Origin: Dyella humicola
GTDB taxonomy: Bacteria; Pseudomonadota; Gammaproteobacteria; Xanthomonadales; Rhodanobacteraceae
Reading direction: 5' to 3'
Length of the DNA: 64,000 bases
NCBI RefSeq assembly: GCF_026283945.1
Contig: NZ_JAPDPC010000001.1
Coordinates: 1,612,001-1,676,000 of the forward strand
Shown here: piece after piece, positions 26,160-34,511 of the stretch
Layout: every line of letters starts with the position of its first letter
Position numbering within the stretch: the first letter of the stretch is position 1
The notes under the pieces: model-generated
What the model saw: the letters and a program-made list of their open reading frames with translations, nothing else
Told to the model about the DNA's origin: nothing
Database searches by the model: none
Position numbers and translations under genes: made by a program

Positions 26160-27730
26160 TTCTTCACCTCGGACTTGCGCGTCCAACGCGTTTCATAGAG
26201 ATCGAAGCGACGATCCTTGAGGTTCTGCACCGCGCCGGCATTGCGGGCGCGGGCAAGACTGCCCAGATGGAGATCGGCGAACAGCACGGTTTCGATATTC
26301 GGCGTGGAGTCCGCGGCAATGCCATCGCGCGCAAAAGGAAAATCACTGGGCGTCAGGATGCAGCTCTGGCCGTACTGGATGTCGAAATTGTTGACCCCCG
26401 GCAGGTTGCCGACGTTGCCTGAAAGCACCACGTAGCACTGGTTTTCGATGGCCCGCGCCTGCGAGCAATAGCGCACGCGCAGATAACCTTCGCGCACATC
26501 GGTGCAGAACGGTACGAACAGGATCAGGGCGCCCTGATCGACCAGGTGGCGCGCGACTTCGGGGAACTCCGCGTCGTAGCAGATCATCACACCGATCGGG
26601 CCGCAGTCGGTGGGGATGGTCGCCGCGCTGTCGCCGCCGGTGATATTCCACACTGTGCGTTCGCTCGGCGTCGGATGGATCTTTTCCTGTTCGTGGATCG
26701 AGCCGTCGCGCAGGCATACATAGCAGACATTGTGGATGTCGCCATTGGCCTGCTCGGTCGGGTGCGAGCCGGCGATGATGTTGATGTTGTAGTTCACGGC
26801 CAGGTGGCTGAAGAGCTGCTTCACCTGCGGCGTGTAATGGCTGAGCTTGCGAATCGACTCGACCGGCGACAGTTCCTCGTTCTCGATCGACAGCAGCTGC
26901 AGCGTGATCAATTCGGGGAAGGTGACGAAATCCGCGTTGTAGTCGGCCGCGATATCAGTGAAGTATTCGACTTGCGTCGCGAATTCCTCAAAGGAGCGGA
27001 TGCGCCGCTGCAGGTACTGCACCGAGGCGACGCGCACCAGATCGGGCAGTCGCTGGGTCGACGGAATCGACGGAATATCCGGCTGGTTGAGCAGCTCCGG
27101 ATTGCGCCAGACCATATGTGCGGCGTAACCCAGCGATTCGTAATCGGACGGCACATAGCCGCGCAGCAGGCCGATCACCTCGAAGTCGTTGCTGCGTTGG
27201 AAGCTCAGCGTGAGGTCACGGCGCTTGCCTTCCATCACGGCCTGCACGTAGGCGTCGGCACTGCCATAACGATGGAGGTTGCGCGCGAGGCCCGGGATAC
27301 GTCCGCCGAATACGATGCCGCGCAGTTTCAGATCGGTGCATAGCCGCTTGCGCGCCTGATACAGGCGCTGGCCGATGCGCATGTTGCGGTAGTCGGGGTG
27401 GACCACCACTTCCATCCCGTACAGCCAGTTGCCGTCGGCCTTGTGGCGCGAACCCATGCCGCCACCGGTGATCTGCATCCATGTATGCGGCGCGAGCGCG
27501 GTGGCTTCGTCGATACGGAAAGTGGCGCAATAGCCGACGATCTTCCCTTCGTACTCGACCACGAACTGCCCTTCGGGGAAATGTGTCTGCTGGGAGCGCA
27601 GCATTTCCGCCGAATGGCCCCATTCAGCCGTGTAGACACGTGCGGTGAGCTCGACCAGTCCAGGTACATCGGCGGGCCGGGCCTGGCGGACCAGTAGCTT
27701 CGGAGCGTCTTCTCGGATCTTCTTGGCCAT
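26156..27730 (-). CDS. GNAT acetyltransferase-nitrilase fusion protein
   Basis: 524 residues. Residues 12-215 form a GNAT acetyltransferase domain (VVHPDYRNMRIGQRLY acetyl-CoA loop). Residues 230-510 form a carbon-nitrogen hydrolase with the full triad: Glu in TFPEL, Lys in EKIHPTP and Cys in MICYDAEFPE. This domain pair is a known but uncharacterised family; the hydrolase could cleave an amide and the GNAT domain acylate the product or a related amine. The gene leads an operon with the ClC gene (GTGA overlap). Confidence 0.92.
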   Translation of the reverse strand: MAKKIREDAPKLLVRQARPADVPGLVELTARVYTAEWGHSAEMLRSQQTHFPEGQFVVEYEGKIVGYCATFRIDEATALAPHTWMQITGGGMGSRHKADGNWLYGMEVVVHPDYRNMRIGQRLYQARKRLCTDLKLRGIVFGGRIPGLARNLHRYGSADAYVQAVMEGKRRDLTLSFQRSNDFEVIGLLRGYVPSDYESLGYAAHMVWRNPELLNQPDIPSIPSTQRLPDLVRVASVQYLQRRIRSFEEFATQVEYFTDIAADYNADFVTFPELITLQLLSIENEELSPVESIRKLSHYTPQVKQLFSHLAVNYNINIIAGSHPTEQANGDIHNVCYVCLRDGSIHEQEKIHPTPSERTVWNITGGDSAATIPTDCGPIGVMICYDAEFPEVARHLVDQGALILFVPFCTDVREGYLRVRYCSQARAIENQCYVVLSGNVGNLPGVNNFDIQYGQSCILTPSDFPFARDGIAADSTPNIETVLFADLHLGSLARARNAGAVQNLKDRRFDLYETRWTRKSEVKK

Positions 27731-27812
27731 TGGCGCATTATGCCGCAGCGGACTGAACGACGCGGCCGGGCAGGGCGGTTAAACTCGCCGGGATATCCCA
27801 AGGAGCAGGCAC

Positions 27813-29186
27813 ATGGGCGCCACTATTCCGACCAACTACGTCGCAGATCGACTCTGGACTGCACAGGGCTGGACCAGCGATGCCGGGCTCGCGGTCGATG
27901 ATCGCGGTTACCTCGTCAGCGCCAGCGCCAGCACCGGCGCGGTGGAACGTCTGGGACACTGGGTGCTGCCGGGCATGCCCAACCTGCATTCGCACGCATT
28001 CCAACGCGCGATGGCAGGGCTGGCCGAGCGCAAGGGCAAGAGTGATGACAGTTTCTGGACCTGGCGCGAAACCATGTACGCGTTCGCCGCCGCCATTGGT
28101 CCGGAGGAACTCAAGGCCATCGCCGCACAGCTCTACGTGGAAATGCTCAAGAACGGCTACACGCAGGTCTGCGAGTTTCATTACCTGCATCATCAGCCGG
28201 ACGGCACGCCCTACGCGCAACCTGAGGCCATGTCGCTGGCGTTGATCGAGGCGGCGCACGAAGCGGGGATCACGCTGACCTTGCTGCCGGTGTTGTACAT
28301 GAGCGGTGGTTTCGATGGCCGTCCACTGACGCCGCGTCAGCGTCGTTTTGGTCACGACGTACCGTCCTACCTGCGCCTGTTGGAAACGTTGCGAGCCCAT
28401 GAGAACGAGAAGCTGCGTATAGGTATTGCGCTGCACTCGTTGCGCGCCGTGCCGGAGGATGCGCTGCGCAACGTGCTCGCGAGCGATGCTGCGCGGGATT
28501 GTCCCATTCACATCCATATCGCCGAGCAGATCGGTGAGGTCCAGGATTGCCTTGCTACACGCGGCGCCCGCCCAGTGGAATGGTTGCTCGACCACGCCGA
28601 CGTCAACGCGCGATGGACGTTGGTGCATGCCACGCATTTGAGCGCGCAGGAAACCTCGCGGCTGGCGCGCAGCGGCGCGGTGGCTGGCCTGTGTCCCACT
28701 ACCGAAGCGAACTTGGGGGATGGTCTATTCCCACTTGCCGACTATCTGGACGCGCAGGGGACGCTCGGCATCGGTTCGGACTCGCATATCTCGGTGTCGC
28801 CCGTGGAAGAATTGCGCTGGCTCGAATACGGTCAACGCCTGTCGACATGCCATCGCAATATCGCAGCGCGCCATCAGGGCGATAGCGTCGGCGAAACCTT
28901 GTGGCGTGCCGCGCTCCGTGGTGGCGCGCTGGCGGCGGGCCTGCCGATTGGCGAACTGCGCGAGGGTGCGCGTGCCGATCTAGTCGTGCTGGATGATCGC
29001 GCGCCACTGCTGGCGGCGCGCGATGAGCGCTCCGTCATCGACAGTTTCCTGTTTGCCGGCAACGCGCCGCTGGTGCGTGACGTGATGGTGGGCGGGGAAT
29101 GGGTCATGCGTCACTTCATGCACCGCGACGAGGAGCGCATCGCCGCGCGTTATCGCTCCACCATGGAGCGGTTGGCGCAGCGCTGA
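27813..29186 (+). CDS. hutF: Formimidoylglutamate deiminase
   Basis: 457 residues of the amidohydrolase superfamily. HutF converts N-formimino-L-glutamate to N-formyl-L-glutamate and ammonia, the step used by bacteria that end the pathway with HutG formylglutamate amidohydrolase. Metal ligands are NLHSHAFQRAM near residue 57, IHIHIAEQ, and SDSHISVSP. The ATG at 27813 follows an AAGGAG site. It is divergent from the GNAT-nitrilase gene. The presence of hutF next to hutI suggests the five-step rather than the four-step route. Confidence 0.94.
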   Translation: MGATIPTNYVADRLWTAQGWTSDAGLAVDDRGYLVSASASTGAVERLGHWVLPGMPNLHSHAFQRAMAGLAERKGKSDDSFWTWRETMYAFAAAIGPEELKAIAAQLYVEMLKNGYTQVCEFHYLHHQPDGTPYAQPEAMSLALIEAAHEAGITLTLLPVLYMSGGFDGRPLTPRQRRFGHDVPSYLRLLETLRAHENEKLRIGIALHSLRAVPEDALRNVLASDAARDCPIHIHIAEQIGEVQDCLATRGARPVEWLLDHADVNARWTLVHATHLSAQETSRLARSGAVAGLCPTTEANLGDGLFPLADYLDAQGTLGIGSDSHISVSPVEELRWLEYGQRLSTCHRNIAARHQGDSVGETLWRAALRGGALAAGLPIGELREGARADLVVLDDRAPLLAARDERSVIDSFLFAGNAPLVRDVMVGGEWVMRHFMHRDEERIAARYRSTMERLAQR

Positions 29187-29210
29187 CGCGCAAGCTTCAT
29201 GTCAGGCTGA

Positions 29211-29246
29211 ATGGTGGCTGCGAAATGCATGAACCGCAGCCATCAT
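29211..29246 (+). terminator. Stem-loop after hutF
   Basis: ATGGTGGCTGCG (29211-29222) and CGCAGCCATCAT (29235-29246) pair in 11 of 12 positions around a 12-base loop, 25 bases after the hutF stop. No T run follows, so it may be a weak terminator or RNA stabiliser. Confidence 0.5.
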
Positions 29247-29319
29247 GTTCGGGTGGTTTCGTCATCGACTCGATGAGGCCGGCGTTCTCCGTGGCTAACA
29301 CCCACCAAGGAGAACACCC

Positions 29320-29490
29320 ATGCGTCGACTCATGCTGATCAGTCTTGGCCTCGCCGTCATGTTCAGCGCGAGCCTCTCACTCACTGGGTGCGTGGTGGTG
29401 GCCCCAAGGCCACATTACGCGGCGCGCGTCTGGGTGCCGGCCTACTACGCACCAGACAGTGTTTATGTTTCCGGGCACTGGCGCGGTTGA
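29320..29490 (+). CDS. Small YXWV-type lipoprotein
   Basis: 56 residues. An AAGGAGAA ribosome site lies 6 bases before the ATG at 29320. A hydrophobic signal ends in the lipobox LTGC (Cys24), so the mature part is a lipid-anchored peptide of 33 residues containing VWVPAYY and VYVSGHWRG, the aromatic Y/W-x-x-G-H-W pattern of small YXWGxW-type lipoproteins. Function unknown. It is convergent with the LysR gene, 9 bases apart. Confidence 0.8.
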   Translation: MRRLMLISLGLAVMFSASLSLTGCVVVAPRPHYAARVWVPAYYAPDSVYVSGHWRG

Positions 29491-29499
29491 TGGTGTCGC

Positions 29500-30417
29500 T
29501 CAGGCGCCCGCCGCTATATGTCTGCGCAAGTGTTCGATGAATACTCGCAACTTGGGCGGCACCTGTAGGCGACTGGGGTAATACAGATAAAAACCATCGA
29601 AGGGCGGTAGCCAGTCGTCCAGCACAGTTTCCAACTGGCCTGCAGCGATGGCTGCTCGCACGGATGGTTCCACCATATGCGTCAACGCCAATCCGTCGAT
29701 GGCGGCGCGTATCGCCATGGCGGGCTCGTTGGTGGTCAGCGGACCGTCCACATCGATCTCGAACCATTGGCCCATGGAAGGGCCGGTGGGGTGCGCAAAT
29801 TCCCAGCGATAGATTGCACCGCTGTTGAAGCGGAAGCGCACGCAATCATGCGCAGCCAGGTCGCGCGGATGCAGCGGTTTGCCGTGTTGCCGGAAGTAGG
29901 ACGGCGAGCCCGCTACCACTGCGCGTTGCGGACCGCCCAACGGTATCGCCACCACGTCACGCGCGAGGCGTTCGCCGAGCCGGATGCCCGCATCGAAGCC
30001 CTCGGCGATCAGATCGGTCAACCGATTCTCGACGTGGATGTCGAGTTTCAGTTCAGGCCATGCGCGCATGAAGTCCGCCAGCATCGGCGCGATCAAGTGA
30101 TCGAGCACCATTTGCGACACGGCGATGCGCAACGTGCCGATCGGCCGGTCGCCGTGCTGGCGCAGCGCCTCGATGGCGGCATCGATTTCGCCCAGGGCGG
30201 GGGATATGCGCTCCAGAAACGCGCGGCCGGCCTCGGTCAGCCCGACGCGACGCGTCGTTCGATGCAGCAGGCGCACGCCGACATGGGTTTCCAGTTGGCG
30301 TAGCGTCTGGCTGAGTGCTGAGGCGGTGACCTCCATCTCGGTCGCGGCGCGGGTAAAGCTTCCATGGCGGGCGATCAGCCGGAAGGCGCGCAGGGCGGTT
30401 GTATCATCGAGACGCAT
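29500..30417 (-). CDS. LysR-family transcriptional regulator
   Basis: 305 residues. The N-terminal winged helix (residues 4-62, AFRLIARHGSFTRAATEM) is followed by an effector domain typical of the DsdA/CrgA-like group (DAGIRLGERLARDVVAIPL). It is divergent from the aldo/keto reductase gene. A perfect dyad lies in the gap, so it most likely controls that gene; the inducer is unknown. Confidence 0.9.
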   Translation of the reverse strand: MRLDDTTALRAFRLIARHGSFTRAATEMEVTASALSQTLRQLETHVGVRLLHRTTRRVGLTEAGRAFLERISPALGEIDAAIEALRQHGDRPIGTLRIAVSQMVLDHLIAPMLADFMRAWPELKLDIHVENRLTDLIAEGFDAGIRLGERLARDVVAIPLGGPQRAVVAGSPSYFRQHGKPLHPRDLAAHDCVRFRFNSGAIYRWEFAHPTGPSMGQWFEIDVDGPLTTNEPAMAIRAAIDGLALTHMVEPSVRAAIAAGQLETVLDDWLPPFDGFYLYYPSRLQVPPKLRVFIEHLRRHIAAGA

Positions 30418-30426
30418 TAGTTAGCC

Positions 30427-30442
30427 ATGCTTAATAAAGCAT
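30427..30442. promoter_or_regulatory. Perfect dyad, probable LysR operator
   Basis: ATGCTT-AATA-AAGCAT is a perfect 16-base inverted repeat, 10 bases upstream of the LysR start and 77 bases upstream of the aldo/keto reductase start. The position in a divergent LysR region makes it the best operator candidate. Confidence 0.6.
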
Positions 30443-30518
30443 CTACAAAATGCCGATTTTTCCCCGCAATGGCAAGGCGCAGACTGCTCCCATTCGATCC
30501 ATCCAACGGGAGTTCGCC

Positions 30519-31634
30519 ATGTCGCTCGACACGTACTACACCCTGGGCCGCTCCGGCTTGCGCGTCAGCCGCCTCGCCCTTGGCACCATGACCTTCGGTG
30601 ACAACTGGGGCTGGGGAGCGGCTGAAGACACCGCCCGCGCCATGTTCGACCGCTACCTAGGGGCGGGCGGCAACTTTATAGATACCGCCGATCTCTACAC
30701 CGACGGTGCCAGCGAGGAACTGCTGGGACGCTTCATGGCCGAGACGGGGACGCGCGATCGCGTCGTGCTCAGCACCAAGTTCAGCTACAACGGACAGCCG
30801 GGCAACCCGAATGCGGGCGGCAACGGTCGCAAGCACATCCTGCGCGCGGTGGACGACTCCCTGCGTCGCCTGCGCACCGATTACATCGATCTCTACCTGT
30901 TGCATACCTGGGATCAACTGACTCCGGCCGAGGAAGTGGTGCGCACGCTCGACGACCTCGTGCGTGCCGGCAAGATCCGCTACGCCGGTCTTTCGGATGT
31001 ACCGGCCTGGTATGCCGCGCGGGCGCAGACCTTCGTCGAGGCGCATGCGCTGACGCCGCTGGTGAACCTGCAGCTGGAGTACTCGCTGATCGAGCGGCAT
31101 ATCGAACACGAGTTCGTGCCGATGGCCGCCGAGTTGGGCATCGGCATCACGGCCTGGAGTCCCTTGGGCATGGGTCTGCTGTCAGGCAAGTACAAGGTCA
31201 GCGAGGCCGGCGGCCGTGGCGAGGGACGCCTGGCCAAGATTTCAGGAGCGCCGGGTTTCGATCGCTTTACCGAGCGCAACTGGCGCATCGTTGCCGCATT
31301 GGAGGAGGTGGCTGCGGCCATGGACAGGCCGATGGCCCAGGTGGCGCTCAACTGGGTGGCGACACAGCCGGGCGTGGCGTCAGTCATCGTAGGCGCTACC
31401 AAGCTGGCGCAGCTGGACGACAACCTCGCGGCCTTGTCGTTCGAGATTCCAATCGAGTTGCGCGCCCGTCTGGATGCCGCCAGTGCACTGGAGCCGACCT
31501 TCCCCTATTGGTTCTTCGGCGATGTGCAGCAGTCACGTCTTCATGGCGGCGTTGCCGTGGGCAGCAAGCCGGCGGGTTATGCGCCGCCGGTGTACGTGCC
31601 TGCTCAGCCACAAGGCAGCTTCAAGGCGGACTGA
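30519..31634 (+). CDS. Aldo/keto reductase
   Basis: 371 residues from the ATG at 30519, where family homology starts (LGRSGLRVSRLALGTM). It is an NADPH-dependent TIM-barrel oxidoreductase. The tetrad is visible: Asp and Tyr in FIDTADLYTDG, Lys in VLSTKF and His in YLLHTWD. The phosphate-binding end VIVGATKLAQLDDN is intact. It resembles the YajO/Tas-type reductases. The substrate is unknown; the divergent LysR gene probably controls it. Confidence 0.92.
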   Translation: MSLDTYYTLGRSGLRVSRLALGTMTFGDNWGWGAAEDTARAMFDRYLGAGGNFIDTADLYTDGASEELLGRFMAETGTRDRVVLSTKFSYNGQPGNPNAGGNGRKHILRAVDDSLRRLRTDYIDLYLLHTWDQLTPAEEVVRTLDDLVRAGKIRYAGLSDVPAWYAARAQTFVEAHALTPLVNLQLEYSLIERHIEHEFVPMAAELGIGITAWSPLGMGLLSGKYKVSEAGGRGEGRLAKISGAPGFDRFTERNWRIVAALEEVAAAMDRPMAQVALNWVATQPGVASVIVGATKLAQLDDNLAALSFEIPIELRARLDAASALEPTFPYWFFGDVQQSRLHGGVAVGSKPAGYAPPVYVPAQPQGSFKAD

Positions 31635-31641
31635 GCCAAAG

Positions 31642-31675
31642 AAAACGGCGCCAGCATGCAGACTGGCGCCGTTGG
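31642..31675 (+). terminator. Stem-loop after the aldo/keto reductase
   Basis: AACGGCGCCAG (31644-31654) pairs perfectly with CTGGCGCCGTT (31663-31673), loop 8, ten bases after the stop. The T run is poor. It is also placed to stop transcription from the convergent Spy-like gene. Confidence 0.65.
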
Positions 31676-31730
31676 TGTTGCCGGCGTGAGGAGCGCCGTG
31701 ATCTTGTTATGACGTCGTCCGAATCACTCT

Positions 31731-32219
31731 TTACTGGGCTGAGCTGGAGCCGCTCACCGGGTGCTGGGCCTTGAACTGCTGCCACTGCTGGCGGCGAGCC
31801 TGGTTCTGCGCCTTGATCGAGGCGAGCTGGCTCTGCTGTGCCGGCGTCAGGATCGAATAGATCTGCGCACGGACGGCAGCACGCTGCTGCACGCGAGCCT
31901 GCATGGCAGCGCCTTCGGCCTGGGCGAGGCTGGCGGCGGCGGCCTGATAGCCGGTGGCGTTCGGCGCCATCGCCTCAAAGGCCTGACGCTGCTGCTGCAA
32001 GGCCTGGCGCTGCGGTTTGTTCTGGGCGAATGCCGTCTGCATGACCTGCTTGATGCTGGCCTTCTGGGCGTCGCTCAGGTTGAGCTTGCTGTAAGCCTCG
32101 AAGCCGCCATGATGGCCGTGACCACCATGAAAACCGCCATCCTGAGCGGCAGCAATGGCGAACGGGGCGAGGGCCATGGCCGATGCCAGCACCAGGGCGA
32201 CAGTAACGTTCTTGCGCAT
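31731..32219 (-). CDS. Spy/CpxP-like periplasmic protein
   Basis: 162 residues from the ATG at 32219. A signal peptide (about 1-24, AIAAA-QD) leads to a His/Gly patch (GGFHGGHGHHGGF). An all-helical domain follows with two LTxxQ-type motifs (LSDAQ, LTPAQQ) and many Gln and Ala. Spy and CpxP are periplasmic chaperones, and CpxP also restrains CpxA. The gene is divergent from cpxR with a CpxR box in between, as in E. coli cpxP-cpxRA, supporting Cpx control. Confidence 0.85.
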   Translation of the reverse strand: MRKNVTVALVLASAMALAPFAIAAAQDGGFHGGHGHHGGFEAYSKLNLSDAQKASIKQVMQTAFAQNKPQRQALQQQRQAFEAMAPNATGYQAAAASLAQAEGAAMQARVQQRAAVRAQIYSILTPAQQSQLASIKAQNQARRQQWQQFKAQHPVSGSSSAQ

Positions 32220-32298
32220 GGGGAATTCCTTGGTCGTTGGGGTGGACTTGCTGGTGTCCATTTGACGACAACGCTATGTGTATGTTCTTTGCCGAAAG

Positions 32299-32313
32299 GT
32301 AAAGAAGGGTAAA
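32299..32313. promoter_or_regulatory. CpxR box
   Basis: GTAAA-GAAGG-GTAAA is an exact match to the GTAAA-N5-GTAAA site of CpxR. It lies in the divergent region, 57 bases before cpxR and 80 before the Spy-like gene, suggesting autoregulation and activation of both. Confidence 0.75.
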
Positions 32314-32369
32314 GCCGGTAGAGTTAGTGCAATGGCGCGGTTTGAATGGCGCCGGAGCTACCTAACGCC

Positions 32370-33056
32370 ATGTCCAGAATCCTCATTGTTGACGACGATC
32401 GCGCCCTTTGCAGCCTGCTGGCCGAGTACCTGCAGCGCGAAGGCTTTGTCGTGGACGTCGCCCATGACAGCGAGGCCGGACTGGCGCAGTTGCACAACCA
32501 ATCCACGCGGCCCGATCTGCTGATACTCGATGTGATGATGCCCGGCCGCGACGGCTTGGAAACGCTGCGCGAGCTGCGCCTGAAACACCGCTTGCCGGTC
32601 ATCATGCTGTCCGCACGAGGCGAACCGGTGGATCGTGTGATCGGCCTGGAACTGGGTGCGGACGATTACCTGACCAAGCCCTGCCTGCCGCGCGAGTTGC
32701 TGGCTCGCGTGCGTGCGCAGCTACGCCGCAATACGCCCGCGGCGGCAGGCACGCTGCAGATCGGTGCGCTGAGATTGGAGCCGAGTGAGCGTCGCGCATA
32801 TGTGGGAGAGCAGGAGCTGTCGCTAACCGGCGCCGAATTCATGCTGCTGCTGGCGCTCGCGCAACGAGCGGGTGAACTGGTGGACAAGGCCACGCTGACG
32901 CGCATGGCGCTGGGGCGCGAACTGGAACGTTTCGATCGCAGCATCGATGTGCATGTGAGCCGATTGCGCCACAAACTTACCGAAGCTTCTGCCCAGTCAC
33001 CGCGCATCGAATCGGTGCGTGGCGCTGGCTACAGCCTGATCGCGGGGGGCGCGTGA
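32370..33056 (+). CDS. cpxR: OmpR-family response regulator (CpxR-like)
   Basis: 228 residues from the ATG at 32370. The receiver domain has the acidic pair (VDDDRALC), the phosphorylated Asp in LLILDVMMPG and the Lys of the switch region (DYLTKPCLP). The C-terminal winged helix of the OmpR type has a clear SRLRHKL and RGAGYSLI. Its stop overlaps the sensor kinase start (GTGA). Neighbourhood and box support CpxR. Confidence 0.9.
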   Translation: MSRILIVDDDRALCSLLAEYLQREGFVVDVAHDSEAGLAQLHNQSTRPDLLILDVMMPGRDGLETLRELRLKHRLPVIMLSARGEPVDRVIGLELGADDYLTKPCLPRELLARVRAQLRRNTPAAAGTLQIGALRLEPSERRAYVGEQELSLTGAEFMLLLALAQRAGELVDKATLTRMALGRELERFDRSIDVHVSRLRHKLTEASAQSPRIESVRGAGYSLIAGGA

Positions 33057-34423
33057 GTCCGTTCAAGAGTTCGCTGTACTGGCGTCTGCTGATAAGTTTT
33101 TGCGCCGCCAATCTGCTGGCGTTGGGGATTGGTGGATTCCTCACCACGCGGTTCATCGCCTACAGCACGGCGGTGGAAATCAACTGGGCCGCCCTGGGGC
33201 AGAGTGCCGACCAGGCTTATGCGGGCGGCGGTTCCGCTGCGCTCGCCGATTGGTCGGCGCAGCAGCGCCGCGAAGGCATCGATGCCACCTTGTTTGAGCA
33301 GGGCAAGGCATTGGTGCCGATGCGCCTGCCGTCATCGATACAGGGGTCGTTACCGACCTGGCTTGATGAAAAGCGGGATATCGTCCTGCAACCCTGGCCG
33401 AATCTTTATGTCGCCGTGCAGCAGGTGCATGGTGCAGACGGTCAGACGCGTCAATTGGTAGCGTTGAGTCGTGTGCATTCAAGGCTGCGCCCGCAGACGC
33501 GCCAGACCATTTTCCTTGCCATCCAGGGCGTGCTGTCTCTGCTGTTCATTTGCATGGTGGGTTGGTGGGTGGCGCGCAATGTGGCGCGTCCGGTGGAGGC
33601 GATCCGACAGGCGACGCGGCGCATGGCATCCGGTGAACTGTCGGCACGCGTGGGGCGCGACCAGGGTCATGCGCATGATGAACTTGCGCAACTGGCGCGT
33701 GATTTCGACGCCATGGCCGAACGCATCGAAGCCCTCGTGGCGCATGACCGAAGCGTGTTGCAGGACTTGTCGCACGAACTGCGCTCACCTCTGGCGCGCC
33801 TGCACCTGATCCTCGACCTGGCCCGCCGCAGTACGGATGCCAATGAAGCGGCGCGCTATTTCCAGCAGGCTGAAGAGGAGATCAGCCGGCTGGACAGCAT
33901 GACCGGGGAAATGCTTGCGCTCTCCCGCCTCGAGGGAGGCATTCCCGGCGTCAATCGCGAACCGGTCGACCTGGTGGATTTGCTGAGTGAATGCATCCGA
34001 CGCGCCGAGTTGGAGGCGCAGGCTCGCCATATCACCCTGACCTTGCAAGCGGCCGATGCCGTGGTCGTCTCCGGCAGCGAACTGCTGCTGGAGCGCGCGC
34101 TGGACAACGTGATCGCCAATGCCATCAAGTTCAGCCCGGTGGGTGGCGGGGTGGAGTTTTCCGTGCAAACCGGCAAGGACGAGGTGGAGCTCTCCATTCG
34201 CGACCATGGCCCAGGCGTACCGGCAGGCGAGCTCGAGTCGCTATTTCGTCCATTGTTTCGCGGCAGCAATGCCGTTCGCGTAGATGGCCATGGCCTGGGC
34301 TTGGCCATCGTTCAACGCGTGGTGCGCGCGCATGGCGGTGACATTCACGCCGACAACGCCGAGGGCGGTGGGCTGGTCGTGCATCTGCGTCTGCCGTTGA
34401 CCAGACAGTCAGGGCAGGCGTAG
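33053..34423 (+). CDS. cpxA: Sensor histidine kinase (CpxA-like)
   Basis: 456 residues from a GTG overlapping cpxR. Two membrane helices (about 8-30 and 158-178) enclose a periplasmic sensor domain of about 125 residues. Then come HAMP (about 178-232), the phospho-acceptor helix with DLSHELRSPLARL (His near 244) and the HATPase domain (DNVIANAIKFSP N-box, DHGPGVP, GHGLGLAI). It is the partner of the CpxR-like regulator and probably senses envelope folding stress. Confidence 0.9.
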   Translation: MSPFKSSLYWRLLISFCAANLLALGIGGFLTTRFIAYSTAVEINWAALGQSADQAYAGGGSAALADWSAQQRREGIDATLFEQGKALVPMRLPSSIQGSLPTWLDEKRDIVLQPWPNLYVAVQQVHGADGQTRQLVALSRVHSRLRPQTRQTIFLAIQGVLSLLFICMVGWWVARNVARPVEAIRQATRRMASGELSARVGRDQGHAHDELAQLARDFDAMAERIEALVAHDRSVLQDLSHELRSPLARLHLILDLARRSTDANEAARYFQQAEEEISRLDSMTGEMLALSRLEGGIPGVNREPVDLVDLLSECIRRAELEAQARHITLTLQAADAVVVSGSELLLERALDNVIANAIKFSPVGGGVEFSVQTGKDEVELSIRDHGPGVPAGELESLFRPLFRGSNAVRVDGHGLGLAIVQRVVRAHGGDIHADNAEGGGLVVHLRLPLTRQSGQA

Positions 34424-34511
34424 GCCGAGGCTATTGACCTGGTCGATCGCGTTATCGCTACGAAAGTCGTCCGGTATTTGCCAAACTCGACTCTTTGGCA
34501 GAGTGAGATCA

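Noticed and set aside
24498-26198. 566-residue plus-strand ORF opposite the ClC gene
   Set aside because: It is a shadow of the ClC and hutI genes with no family signature.
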